Source of the DNA: Pardosa pseudoannulata
Taxonomy: Eukaryota > Arthropoda > Arachnida > Araneae > Lycosidae
Length of the DNA stretch: 64,000 nucleotides
NCBI GenBank assembly: GCA_032207245.1
Contig: CM063502.1
Span: 138,536,673-138,600,672, forward strand
Reading direction: 5' to 3'
The notes below the pieces were generated by a model, which saw only the letters and a list, made by a program, of their open reading frames with translations, searched no databases and had not been told where the DNA came from. Every line of letters starts with the position of its first letter. The first letter of the stretch is position 1. Shown here piece by piece: positions 11,357 to 23,829 of the stretch. The position numbers and the translations under genes are program-made.

Positions 11357-13045
11357 CAGTCCCTAGCCATAGTAATATGACCACACGACATTTTCAGCAC
11401 TTTTTGTATTTTAGAAATACCTACGGTCATTAAATGATTAAATATGAGTCGAAATTATTTTTTATTTATTAATTAGTTACCTTACAATAAGTTACTAATA
11501 AAAACACTAGAGTAGAGATACAAGTCTTAATTTTTTTAACATTTTGAAAAAACTTCCTTCGCGTGGATAAAATTTTTCACTTGTCATGGTATGCTATCGA
11601 TGCAGTTTAAAACATTTTCCTAAGTTTGTTATTATTATTTCAGTTAAAAATTATTTTTTCAATTAAAGTAGTATTTATTGGTAAATCTTGCCATAGATAT
11701 TTTCTTTTAGATAGCTCCAAAGTAATCTCAATAGGATTGAGGCTCAAGGTGTTACCAGATCAATCTTGAAGGGGTATTCCATTGTCTGAGAAAATATTCT
11801 TGGCAGATTTGGCAGTGTGACAAGGTACTCCGTCTTGCATAATGATACAACTGTAATTAGAAAATCATTTTCGTAGCTGCGGTACAAAACTTTCTCTCAG
11901 AATCCTAACCTATTGCTCTTGGTGTATTATACCTTTCCCAATTTGGAGCTTTCCTAAACATATGCAATAGGTAACCGACCAGATATAAACTTTTGTAGGA
12001 TGTTTAATTGTTTAATTCCTGCATTTAAGTAGGTTTTTCTGCTAGGGTTTTCGCATTACAAATTTAGTTTTGTGGGCGAACATGTTAATCATCATTTCAT
12101 CATCATACTGTCGTCACCAAAGCAAAACTGATCAACAAGGAAGATGATGAAATATCTACAATGTTATAAAACATTTAATTGAGAGAAATAAATATGGGTT
12201 TCTCCAATATTTCGCGATAAAGTTCCTGTATTTGTTTGCAAATGCTTGACTTTCTTTTTTAATATTTTCTGTCAACAAGGGCATTTTAGCAGGATGGGTT
12301 ACTGTTAAAATTGATATTTTTTTTAGTGCTACCCTATTGTCCACTTGGATACGTGCATTCCCGCTTCGAACAACTGGAATTTTATAGTTTTGTTAGTTGT
12401 GTTTATTATCTTTTACGTTTTTAGCCAATTTTCGCATACCATGAGGAGTTACGATACACTTTCATGATTGCCTACACATCTTTGCGTTTATCTTTTGCAA
12501 ATCCATAATTTCCCTGGCAATGTTTGTCACTGAAGTCTTGAACTGGAGAATTTTCAACAATAAGAACGTTTTAAAACATTTCCTAATTCTACTAATTCTT
12601 TAATTCCCCATTTTTGCTTTGTAGGCCGTTTGTTTGGTTTTAGAATATTGAAAATATAGATAAATCTGATTAAGGTTAAATTACATCAAAATTAAAAAAT
12701 ACAAACTATGAGACAAAACATTCAAACTTCAATAAAAAAAATATCAAAACAATAAAATAGAAATAAATTTGCCAAAAAAAGGTTATTTTTTATTTACAAA
12801 AATGACAATTAAATCATAATAACGTCACATGTACAGTGTAAATGCTCTTTCCCATTAAAGCAATATGACCATCCACAAGACCAGTGTTACCGTAAAGAAA
12901 AAAAATGCTGTTAAATATTCACGAAAGACCTCCCATTAATGAATATAATCAATTGGTTGAAATACTTAAAAGTTTTAGATTAAAAAGTCGAAAAACAAGA
13001 AATTTTGAACTTTTTCTAGTGGTCATATTAATAACAATATAATCT
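11357..13045 (-). mobile_element. Tc1-like DNA transposon relic (approximate limits)
   Basis: The transposase remnant at 11536-12620 sits between inverted copies of aatatgacca: 11374-11383 forward, preceded by cagt at 11357, and 13020-13029 as the reverse complement. Those would give an element of about 1.7 kb, a normal size for Tc1-like elements. A third forward copy at 12862-12871, preceded by a tacagtg sequence at 12832-12838, makes the right boundary ambiguous: 12832-13045 could be a separate miniature element. No target-site TA pair can be fixed with confidence. Confidence 0.5.
11536..12620 (-). pseudogene. Tc1-like transposase relic
   Basis: The minus-strand translation, with frameshifts and stops, follows a Tc1-type transposase from the DNA-binding region to the C-terminus. 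It includes KMPLLTENIKK and QAFANKYRNF, then RILRESFVPQLRK, then CIIMQDGVPCHTAKSAKNI with the second catalytic aspartate, then SLNPIE with the glutamate of a DD34E-type catalytic triad, and a C-terminal CIDSIP followed by AKEVFSKC and stop at 11536-11538. The first catalytic aspartate region, near 12110, is too damaged to read surely. There are at least half a dozen stops or frame changes, so it cannot encode an active enzyme. The 62-codon frame at 12156-12344 is one uninterrupted piece of it. Confidence 0.85.
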
Positions 13046-13090
13046 TTGAAACGCATTTACGCAATACTTTGCGTAAATTAGATTCAAAGA
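13042..13090. repeat. Imperfect palindrome
   Basis: The sequence atttacgca pairs with tgcgtaaat around a short centre, and outer arms tctttgaa and ttcaaaga extend the symmetry with unpaired bases between. It lies directly next to the putative right end of the Tc1-like relic and may be part of that terminal region or an independent small insertion. Confidence 0.6.
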
Positions 13091-13094
13091 TAAA

Positions 13095-15115
13095 GATTGC
13101 AAGATTCCTAATATATGCCGATTAGTTGGAGTGCTGTAGTAAAATATTTGCTACACGAGTCTAGTTTTTAAAATTATGAGTTTACTAAAATGACTCTTTA
13201 GTATTAAGGATCAAAATAATTTAGTATATCAAAGATTAATTTTCTACAAATATTTATCTTTTACCAATCCCAGGTATGCTGTAAAGGTAATGTAATTGAA
13301 ATAGTCGATTGATTGGTAATTTAATTTAATTATATATAATTAGGAAACAAATTGGTATAAAATGAGATTTAAAAATAACGGTAAAAATAAAAAAAAACAT
13401 ACAGCTTATGAACTTAGTGTACCTGTAAATTAATTTTTTATTAAAATTCTGGGTAACAAAAATCGAAGATTATATATTTTGACAATTATCTATATATTAT
13501 GTTTCTAGAATGTTCATTCCCACGAGAAAAAAAGGTTAAATAAAAAGCGTAAGATTTAGAAGTAAAAAGCTAGGTTCATTTTTCGGCATCAAATGCAAAA
13601 GTTTGGAAATACATTTTTCCGTAGTTAGATGAGTACTGTTTGAGTACTTAAAACATTTTATATTTGTGTATTTTAAAGATTTCATAGCAAAGAGTAAGAT
13701 TACGTGTCTTCATTAAAATTCACCTTTATATTTTCTGCTTTTGGAACAAAATTCTAATTTCAATTTTCTACAGGTCTATAGTTTAGGTAACCGACTAGGT
13801 CTAAATGCCGGTTAAACAATCGTCTTGAAAATCTGTTATTTTATTTTTAATAACTGTATATAAAAAGGTTTAAATTAATTAAAGAGGTATAGTTAAATTT
13901 ATAATTACTTAAAATATTATTGGTCATTAATTGTTAAAAATGTTCCATGCACATTATTTTACGCATAATTATTTTTATTTCAATTTATAAAAGATCTTTT
14001 GAATCTAAAAACAAACCTTAGTTGTCATCGTAGCATTAAAAGAAAATGATACAGTAAATAAAATATCCGTTTTTAAAAAATAGTCATATCATTTTTAAGC
14101 GCATTATTGACAGGTTATGCCAATGGCAATATATTCATTTTTGTCTAAATTTTATTTTATAAACTATAAACCGAATAAGCAATAAACTTTAAATAGACAT
14201 GATAGTTATAACTGCACTTATAATGTTTGACATATTTGTAAAAAAGAAAAGCTATTGAAAAAGATAATTGTATTGTATGAAGTATACATAATATATATTT
14301 GACCAGTGATGACCAAACAGACAGTACGGTTCACTTAGGAGGTGGTATGTGGTCTCCCGTAGATTTAAAAATAATTAATAAATGTGGAATGCCAATGTTT
14401 AAAAAACTTTCATTTCAGAGTGTGTTAAATTTTTGAACATATATTAATATCAAAACATTTTATTTATTTACTTTTGCATTTGCAAAAGACAATTGTGAAC
14501 AATTTTTATTGAACGTGGTTCAAAACTTTTGCATTTGCAAAGAAAAAAATTAAAAATAAAGCAAATATTGCTTTTAAATTTAAAAAATAAACACAAGATT
14601 GCTCATTATGAATATATATATTAAGCGCAACAAAGACGCTCATACTTGTGCACTTTATTTAAAGTTTGAATGTGTAGAAATCAGGAACACTCTAATCAAT
14701 TGAAAATTGTCATACTTTTTACAAATGCAGTTTTATTGATTCATAAGCATTTTAAAAGGATAACTTTTCAGTCTTTATTAAGTTTTATAATAAATAATTA
14801 TGATCAGCCAAATTTCTTCATCAGTGTTATACTCTTTTTTAAAAAAAAGTTTGCCTAACCCTGCTTTAGGGTATGTTAAAGAAACAGGAGAAAATAAAAA
14901 TATCAACCTCTGCCTCTCAATCTTATATGGATTTTACAATTCAGTGAAATAAAAAGTGGAATTTTCAATCAGATATCAGCAAACTTTAAGTCCACGGTCG
15001 TTCTAAACAACAGAAAAGTGAGGGGAAAAGTTTTCAAAACCATTCTTACTATCCAAACAAATCATTTCACGTCACTTTTTATACAACCCCTCTGTTTCGT
15101 GCTCTTGTGCCTGGT
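13095..15115. other. AT-rich non-coding sequence
   Basis: No gene or element recognised. A 62-codon frame at 14670-14858 is AT-rich and looks like chance. Confidence 0.5.
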
Positions 15116-15500
15116 ATAATATAATGAGTAGGTTTTACCAACTCGGTCGTGATGTGTTAATGGTTGTGACCTCTGTTATCTCAGTTTATGCTCCCTATTT
15201 GTTTAATGAACGATTCAAAGGTAGAATATACTGGATATTTATTGACGATAACAGTCTGTACCCCCCTCCCTTTCTCTCATCGCCAGGCCCGTCCTTTTAC
15301 CTAAGAGGAAGAAAAAGCGGATCATCCGTTCTTCATATTTTTTTAAACGTTTATATCTCTTGTGGTATCAAAAAGGCGTTTTAAGCCTTCACACCTGCCT
15401 TTTCATGTAGGATAGATGCCCGGTTAGAAGATGAGGGGGCTGTTTCTTTAAGGGGTGAAAATTCCGGTTAAAGGATTGTTCCCTTGTCATGTTATAATCA
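15060..15500. other. Moderately GC-richer unique block
   Basis: The block holds pyrimidine- and CpG-containing segments (cccccctccctttctctcatcg, gaagaaaaagcggatcatcc, gatgcccggttagaag). An 86-codon plus-strand frame beginning with ATG at 15124 runs to a TAA at 15382-15384. The predicted peptide has no motif I recognise and its codon use looks unbiased. I regard it as a possible conserved non-coding segment or an unrecognised exon, with weak support either way. Confidence 0.25.
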
Positions 15501-18500
15501 GGAAGTAGGAATGTAATTTATTACGAATCATTTTAAGTGGTTTAGTTTGGTTTCAACGTCTATATTAATTTCACTGACTTAATGCAGTTAATACGTAACA
15601 TTTCTCTTGGAAGAAAGTGGTTTAAAATTCCTATATCAAACAAAAACTGATATTTTTCGGAGATAAACTTGTACAACAGATGATATTCTTTTAAAATTTT
15701 CAATTTGAGTTTTATATAGAAGGTATGGAAAAGAAGAAAAACTAATGTATCACAATATAAAAACCAGCTGCAAAATTGTATTCCAGAATCATGTAATATG
15801 TTTAACACATTTGATAGAAAATATTAGATACATGAGAGATTTTAATCCAATGCAAATTTGCTATGGATTTAAGCTATTTTAATAACTCTAAAAACAGGTT
15901 ACTTATATGATTTAAATATATTTATTATTTTAACTTTAAATATATTTACTTTACTTTCAGACTTTCTCGAATAATAAACGCAATTTATTTCAATTTAGTA
16001 GTTAAAAGATATCGCAATAGTTAAAAGAACCAATATATATTCACAATGTATCTCATTTTCTAATATAAACTTTTAAAATCTTGATAGTTGATTTCTACAT
16101 AGGGATAAGTAATAAATTTCCTTTACGTTTATATCGTTTTATGTACTTTAATATTTCATTGATGTTGAAATATAGGACAACTAAACACAAATACTGTAAC
16201 TGTTTTTGTTGATAAGGTTAATACTTCTCATATAGGAAAATTATAAAAAATTTAAAAAATTGTCACAGAAGGTAAAAAAAAATTTTATTTTCTCAAATTA
16301 AAAATTACTTATCGTTCTTGACATGTTCTTATAATACAGTAATGTATTTACGAGAATAGAAACTACTTTTTAAAGTTGCATATCATACTCTACTACATTT
16401 GATATTAAAAAGAGACTTTTAAAAACAGTTTTATGTAATTTCTGTGATAAGATGAATAGGAAATTCAGTGTGATAAATTAGATATTATAACTCAAAGTTT
16501 ATATCATTGTCGAAATCAAACCTAAATGGGATTCTTTACGTGATTATCTATTTTCATTTAACGGAAAACGTTTCTCTATAAAAATATTTCTAGAAAATAT
16601 AAAAAATATTGTATAAAATTTCTGATCCGAATATTTGCTTTTTTATGCCTTAATTCACTGAATGGAAGGATAGAAATTAAAACTATTAACGCTTTTATAA
16701 TTAGAATTAATTTTATTAAAGAACTTCACCGAGCAAAATAAGTGGATTTTTCTAGAGCTTTACATATCATTCTTAAAATTTTAGTAATTTACCTATTTAT
16801 CATACCCTTTAAAAAAACTTTTTAAATCTTTGCTGCGGTTGTTTTTTAAGCCCTAAAAATTATCTATTATTAGAAAATATTTTACAGGTTAATATTAGTC
16901 ATTTTACCAATGTTTGTCGTTTTTAACTTTCGACATCATTTTCTAGAAAAATATACTTCTCTTTATTGCATAAATGCCATTTAAAATGAATGTTTACAGA
17001 TTTACTATGACTCATTTAAACTCACTTAACTAATGACTCACTTAAAAATTTACGTTTTAGTTTCTAATTAGAAATGCTTAGTTTTGTTATAACACTTCAA
17101 TTTAAATTTGACGTATTAGTAATCAAATTGGTATGACATTTAGATTTATAATTACCTAGCTCATGATACAGCTTCTGAATGATTGTACCATAAATCAAAT
17201 ATAAAATGGTTATTCTAAAATAGACAAAAAAGGTACTTAACTAACTGGACATTTGTCTCTCTTTCTAAAATTAACTCGTTGTTTATCATTGCAAACAATT
17301 ATTAATTCAACTTCCAAATGACAAAGGTAGTTTTATTATTTTCTTTTATACACATTAGTATATGTGTATATGTATATCGGTAGAATAAAATCAACTAATT
17401 GAAACAAATTTTCATTTTATTTACAAAAGCTGTTGTTCTCAATACTGAAGGTTTGTTTTGTTAGTCTAAGATCAATTTTTAGGAACACGCACGTAAATAA
17501 GACTTAAACCTACTGCTCTAAAGTCGATTCTGAGAGCAGATGGATTAAAATTTATGGACTTCAAGAGTAGAAAAGTGCCCTACTTGCATGTACCTATACG
17601 CTTACTCATAAATTTTAGCATTTCAAGCATTATGAACGTCCGATCAGATTTCTGTTTTTGTTTTATCTGTCGGAAATACAGCGCCCGTTCATTGATCGGT
17701 TACGAACATCAATTGAAGTCGTATAAACTAATTTTATGATTCTTAATAATAACTTTTATCATTTTAGAATCTTATTCAATATCAATTACTAATCTTAGTC
17801 CATATCAATATTAGCTTTATCTTAATTACCCTTTTATCAGTATAAAAAACAGATGAAGTTATATTTTATAGACGAAGTTATATAATTGATGTTCATAAAT
17901 TATACTTTCAGTATAACCTGTCGACATTAGAAACATTAGCAATATTGAAGTAATCCATATATTTAATGGAATGACAAATTCAGATTTTTGAAATGCTACA
18001 ATTTGAGAAGAATGTTAAAAGTATAATTTAAACCTTAATGAAGTAAAGTTGCTATTGTGTTTAGTTGAGAAAAAAAGAAAAAAAAGTTTGTGTTTAAAAT
18101 CTTATTATACAATGAAAGACTTAAGTTTTATTTAAACTGACAAATGGCGTATATAGAGGGAGGCAAAGTGTTGTACTAAAGAGGGACTGACTTCAATTTA
18201 GACTTTTAGATATTATAAATACTAAATGCGATAAACAAAAGTAACAAAAATAACGGAGAAGTACACTATATATACTATTGAGAATTAATCTAGGTTCAAA
18301 TATTTGTTGTTGATATTTATTACACCAAACTCAAACGTTGAATACAATGTAAAAAATGATATCAAATCCAATAATTTGTTTTCACTTGTATTACTAAGTT
18401 TTCTGAAAGTTTAAATGAATCATAATAATAGTTGTAATGTTTATCTAGAGTTTTAAATCAGTTTTAAATATACAACATTTATGAATATAAAAGAGGAAAA

Positions 18501-18885
18501 ATTTTTAAATAGGAATATTCCCTGGACATTACGTTATATACAAATGTATGCACATATGTTATATAATTCATCTAAATAATTTAAATATGCTGGTAATTTT
18601 AAAAGAATATTTAAGATTATAGAGTACAATGATGAGCTAATTTTTAAAAATAAATAAATAAACTTAAATATTTACGATTGTAAAAGTACCATATTATGGT
18701 TAATTCAATACCATAAATAAGATAATTTACAACCATGCGGGTTTAAGTGGCAACCATATCAGCAATTTATGGACAAAATTGGTTATAATTTAATAATTGC
18801 TTTTATACCTTTTCTGTAATTTTAAAAAATAACCGTCTAAATTGAAACTCAAAACATAATTTCATCATATGCTAATTGTTTCGTT
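15501..18885. other. Long AT-rich non-coding stretch
   Basis: More than 3 kb without any recognisable gene, RNA or element on either strand. Chance frames of 61-82 codons only. Confidence 0.55.
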
Positions 18886-18889
18886 GCAA

Positions 18890-20670
18890 CATTTCTTCCT
18901 CTTATTTTTATTTTATCTTGTGATAGTTATTGCATAAATTTTTGTTTTTGCTTTTTAAATTTTAAACCGGGAATTGATTTATAATAAAGCTAAGAGATTT
19001 TACGTTACCTCTTAAAACCAAATGCTCCCATCACGTCAAGCTTTTCTTCATAATAAAGTTGATTTTTTGTAAAAAGTTTAAATTGAAAAATAGAAAAGAA
19101 AGAAACAGAAAAATATAAGATCATGAAAAATATAGATCATGAAAACAAATACCATTATATTGGGCCTAATGTTTCTAGTTTGTAGCTGCAATTGCGCCTT
19201 TTCTCTGTAAATGTTTCTTCATCCGAACTCAGTTTGTAGGAACAGATATATTTAAAGGAAACTCAATCTTACTCATTGCTTACAAAAGTAATTTGTAAGC
19301 AAAAGACTGACCTGAATAGCGTAAGATCATGAATTTTTTTATCCAAATAATTAGCACGATAATTTATTTATTTTAAATGTGAATCAAGATTTAATAACGC
19401 TTACATAACTATAGCACATATTTTACATACGTTATCTATTCTTAAAATATTCTCTACACATCATTCTCGTATTGAGGATGTAGTTCTTTAATTAGCTATC
19501 CCTTTACTACCCAAAGATAGAGAATAAAATTTATAAGAATTAAATATACAACAATAACATAAAAATAGGATAGAAAAATAAAGGATATTATAGATCTAAA
19601 AAATCTAACACCATATCTCTCTGCAGCAATTCACCATTTCTACTTCTTTCTGTTGCCGTCACTTCTTTCGATCTCAATTTGAAAAGTCATATTTATTTAC
19701 AGAGCAACTCAGTCATTTTCACTACTAACTAACGCAATTTGACCACCATGGACTGAGTGGAATAACTTAATTATTCAAATAATTATTACGATAGCAAATA
19801 TTCTATTTAGTTCTTTTGAATCGACAGTTAATATGTAATATATCTATCACGGCTTTTACATTCGTTAATTTCTTCTCAAAATCCAACTCTCCCATTCCTT
19901 CATTTTATTCTTGATGGTGAAGTTCTATAATAAGTTGGTCTTTTCTGGCCACTGTTTGAGAATATGGTTCATAGTAGTTAATGATACAGAAAAAAAAAAT
20001 TACAAAAGTTTATAAATCGAAAAAAAAAATGTCTATTTACACCAGGTCAAATGTTTCCACTTAGCCGTAATTGTTCATGTCTCCCTCCTCTACGTAAGCG
20101 TCTCTTCTTCCGATTTCAGTTGAATGACATATTTGTTGACAGAATGATTCAATCATGCTTATCGCTAATACGATTTGATGCGGGCAGCGAGGAATCGTTT
20201 AATTTTTCTTGATCAAATAATTATCACAGCAACGATTTTTTACTTTTTGAAAATTTTAAAATTGGGAATCAATGAGTAATAAAGCTCACACATCTATTGC
20301 ATACATGGACTTATTCTAAAAACCAAATGCTCTGATCACCTCATTCTGCTGTTGATGATGCCGTTCTTTAATTAGTTACCTCATTTCTGCCCACTGTTAT
20401 GGAATACGGCTCACAACAGTTGAAAGTGCAACAACAAAACAATAAAATGAAACTGAGAAATACAAGATTTTATAGATTAAGATTATAAAAAACCTGTGGC
20501 AATTACACTAGGTCTAATGTTTCTATTTTGTAGCTGCAATTGCGCCTTCTCTCTGTAAGCGTCTACTCTTCCGATCTCAATTTGTAATGACATATTTGTT
20601 AAAAGAACAACTCAATCTTTCTCATTGCTAACCAATGCGATTTGACCGGCGTGGACAGCGTGGGATGCTC
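18890..20670. repeat. Four-unit tandem array, about 435 bp per unit, decayed
   Basis: A shared block (cat-tct-gt-ttgatgatg-gttctt-aattag-tac-c, followed by ccactgtt and tggaatacgg-type sequence) recurs with starts near 19033, 19462, 19900 and 20340. A second shared block recurs near 19171, 19628, 20051 and 20519: gtttct followed by gtagctgcaattgcgcc, gtaagcgtct-cttccgat and aatgacatatttgtt. A third, ending gatttgacc-gcgtggacagcgtgggat, marks the last unit's end at about 20670. Similarity between units is moderate, so this is an old array. Confidence 0.75.
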
Positions 20671-20990
20671 TGTGGCGCCCCCGGCGGCTGGTTCCAGAGC
20701 GGCACACAGGGTAAGCAACAAGTGAGTGCAGTTGATTACGAGGGAGGTTTTACCCGCTAGAGATCAGTAAAGGCGCAATTACGGCGGCGATAACATCAGC
20801 TATTTAGGTCTGAAAAGTTGGGGAAGGCCACTTAAGTATAAACTTCTGATCTTTAATCGCTAAATTCAGGCACGACAGCAGAGAGCCGAGGTTAAAGGGA
20901 GGACTGATATGAAGAGTATTATTGTGTGTATTGGAGAGGAATTTTTTGAGACACTAGGTAGGGGTACGCTACAAATTTCACTCAGGGATT
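20671..20990. other. GC-rich block, possible exon with splice-donor-like end
   Basis: The sequence changes exactly where similarity to the 435-bp array stops. It begins gctctgtggcgcccccggcg and contains cagggtaag at about 20707-20715, which matches the 5' splice consensus. All three plus-strand frames are open across the preceding 45 or so bases, but that is too short to mean much. The rest (acggcggcgataac, gcacgacagcagagagccgagg) is also unusual for this window. It may be a conserved element or a terminal exon fragment. I recognise no protein. Confidence 0.3.
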
Positions 20991-21330
20991 TCAGGTAAAA
21001 ACTTAGTAACGATGCGCGGGGCTGAAATTTTAATGAAACTGGGCCAGTTATTTTTTTCTATGGTATTCATGAACAACGAGATATTTATAATATTTTATGG
21101 CAAATTATCTTCCAAACTTATTTCTATATAGAAGATAACTTTTATAGAATTCAATTATAACTCTCTTTTACTCACGTAAGTTTAAAAAACAAATATTTCA
21201 TTTAAAAATATCTTATTTTTTTTACTACTATTCATGAATACTATTCATGAAATTGAACATAATCAAAATATGTGTGCACATTACAAATCAGTTATAGTAT
21301 CAAAATGGCTTGAGATTCATACATGCATAT
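20991..21330. other. AT-rich non-coding sequence
   Basis: Nothing recognisable. Confidence 0.5.
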
Positions 21331-21338
21331 ATACATAG

Positions 21339-21516
<178 letters not shown>

Positions 21517-22660
21517 GAATAGGACTAAAGTTACAACCTTTAGTACAACTAAAACTGTCTTCTGTGAATGAACTATTAAAGGTCTTCAATGATTAAGGAA
21601 TATAGGATAAAATTAAAAGCACGATTGCAGTGTAAACAAAATGATCTTGAGCAACTAGTCCTAGCGTTATGTTACATGCTTAAATAGGTGACTCATTTTT
21701 AGTTTTTTTCAGGTCATGAAATCATAGTTTTATGTATATCATACATTTCAGTATTTATATGCTTTACCAATAAAATAATTATAATATGTAAATATTGCAT
21801 GTGAACTATTTTGTTATTGCTATTTTGAGTTTCGGTTTGAAGATTAGACCCAAAGAATAATACAGTCGTGATGAGCACAATATTAATAATATTCCTCTTT
21901 ATGATTCACAGAAAATTAATATCTTAGAATAGAATTCTACATAGCTTGAATATCGGAATTTCAAGTATCTCTAAATACACATTATATAATAAAGTTTCTT
22001 AACAATGTCACTCTTTTCTTTAAAAAAAGTTTGTATGCCATTCCTGTATTCTTGTAATAACATCGTAACAATATCCTATAACACTAATATTAACAGGTCA
22101 AATTAGATCAAGCTGTAATATATTCCTTATTTTATCCTTAAAAGTTTATGAGAGATAAAATTTTTTTATTAGAAATTAATACATAAATCTGTAATTTCGT
22201 GTAAGTAAATGTGTAAGAATTCTAGCAATTGCAAATGGAAGGTTTGAGGGAACTTCAAATAATATAACAAAAAACATATCCCTAGTAAATAACAAACAAA
22301 ATTGGTATCTTTTAAAAGATGTTATGCTAAGAAGGCCATTTATAAAAGGCATTTTCCAAAGTTTAAAGTAAGATATATATGTTAGAAATTTGCGTTATTA
22401 TCAATCTCTTTGGACCCGAAATTAAAAAAGAAGTATTCATTTTGCTTTGTGTAGCCTCCTATTGAAAAACTGTTGCTGAGGAATTCTATTATACACTTTT
22501 CGATAATTATAGATGGGCTTACTTCTTAAAGCCAATTCCGAAAACTCCGATTCCGTATTTATTCAAAAGACTTCAAACATTCCTTCTAAAATCTTGTTTG
22601 AATTATAATGATAACATGTGTAACTGAATCTGCTCAGATTCAGATTTAAGCAGTAGGTTC
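21517..22660. other. AT-rich non-coding sequence
   Basis: Nothing recognisable, except a short patch near 22516-22540 (taaagccaattccgaa) that resembles the middle of the SINE and could be a tiny fragment. Confidence 0.45.
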
Positions 22661-22673
22661 AGATCTAGGCAGA

Positions 22674-22857
22674 TTTGGTTTGGTTTGGTTTTTGGAGTGC
22701 TACCGTATACTCTTTGCAGCACGAGGGCTAATGAGACCGGGACCTACAGCTAAAGCCGATTCCGAAAGGCTACGAACTTCCATGCCACAGTGGGATTCAA
22801 ACCCACGAACTCCGGTACTGCAGGCCAGCACCCTAGCCAATCGGCCATCGTTCGGTT
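22674..22857 (-). mobile_element. tRNA-derived SINE, full length, with target-site duplication
   Basis: The left end is (tttgg)n-like, then tttttggagtgctaccg, gcagcacgagggctaatgag, accgggacctacag, ctaaagccgattccga and the B box as gggattcaaaccc. It ends in gccaatcggccatcgttcgg, the A-box region of the tRNA-like head on the minus strand. Flanking sequences atctaggcaga (22663-22673) and atttaggcaga (22858-22868) form an 11-bp target-site duplication with one mismatch. Together these show target-primed insertion of a class I non-autonomous element with a CCAAA-type tail. The 81-codon frame across it is not a gene. Confidence 0.92.
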
Positions 22858-22869
22858 ATTTAGGCAGAA

Positions 22870-23825
22870 ACCAAATCAACCAAACCAACTTCAACCAAAT
22901 CAACTTTAACCCTCGTAATCTATGATATTTATGTTGAATGGTGTTACTAATGTTACCCAATTTTTAATAAATGTTTTAAATTGAAAAAAAGGAAAGTACT
23001 ATATGTACTTTTATTTTAAAAAAGTGAATTATTACACATTACAATTATGATCAGGTTTAAACAGTTTATTATTTTAAATATAAAATGTTTAATAAAATGT
23101 TTTTAAATATAAAATGAGACGTAAGGATACCGTTCTAGGCTTAATGCCAACTTTCATATGATGTATAAAGAATAAGATTATGAAGAAACTATTTCAATTA
23201 TTCGATAATTATAAGAATTTTTGAAGAAAAATGACTATGATAACATAACTTGGGAAGGCTCTTATGAAACTAATGTTTTTATATCTAATTAAAAAAAATA
23301 CGAATTTCAAACATGAATTACTGTTAAAATCTTTAACCACTTTACATTTAAATCTTTCGAAAAGTAAAATAAATCGTGTTTCAATTTAAGGACTTTATAT
23401 TCTTTATAATCTTATTTTGAAGAATATAAATGTTGTTTGTAATCTGAAACTGTTTAAAATTTCTGAGCTCTTATATATGATTTAATTTTCTTGTGAGTCT
23501 TTTTCTCCATTATTCTATCAAGAAAAATTGGAAGTTTAGAAAACAGATATATATAAAAAAAATGTTCCTTGCACTCAAGAATTGCTTTTTATTCTTCGAA
23601 AATAAAGAAAATGTTCATAAAACTCGAAAAAGTCGATATAATTAAAAAAAATAAAAATAAAAATACAGAAAACTAAATTTAGGAGGATCTTTTTCAATTT
23701 GTTTGCTTGGTTCTGATCTCTACGAACAAAATTTAGATAAACGAGAACTAATTAGAGATGAACTTTTGTGATAATTTACGGAATTACAATTATACGGTTT
23801 ACAATTGTACGGATAATGTTTTTAT
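22870..23825. other. AT-rich non-coding sequence
   Basis: The first 60 bases contain several caac/aaccaa segments resembling SINE-tail sequence. Otherwise nothing recognisable. Confidence 0.45.
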
Positions 23826-23829
23826 AGTT

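Noticed and set aside
15124..15384. 86-codon ATG-initiated open frame
   Set aside because: No recognisable family; a frame of this length is expected by chance in a slightly GC-richer block.
22680..22925. 81-codon frame with a plausible-looking peptide
   Set aside because: It lies wholly over the SINE at 22674-22857 and its flank.
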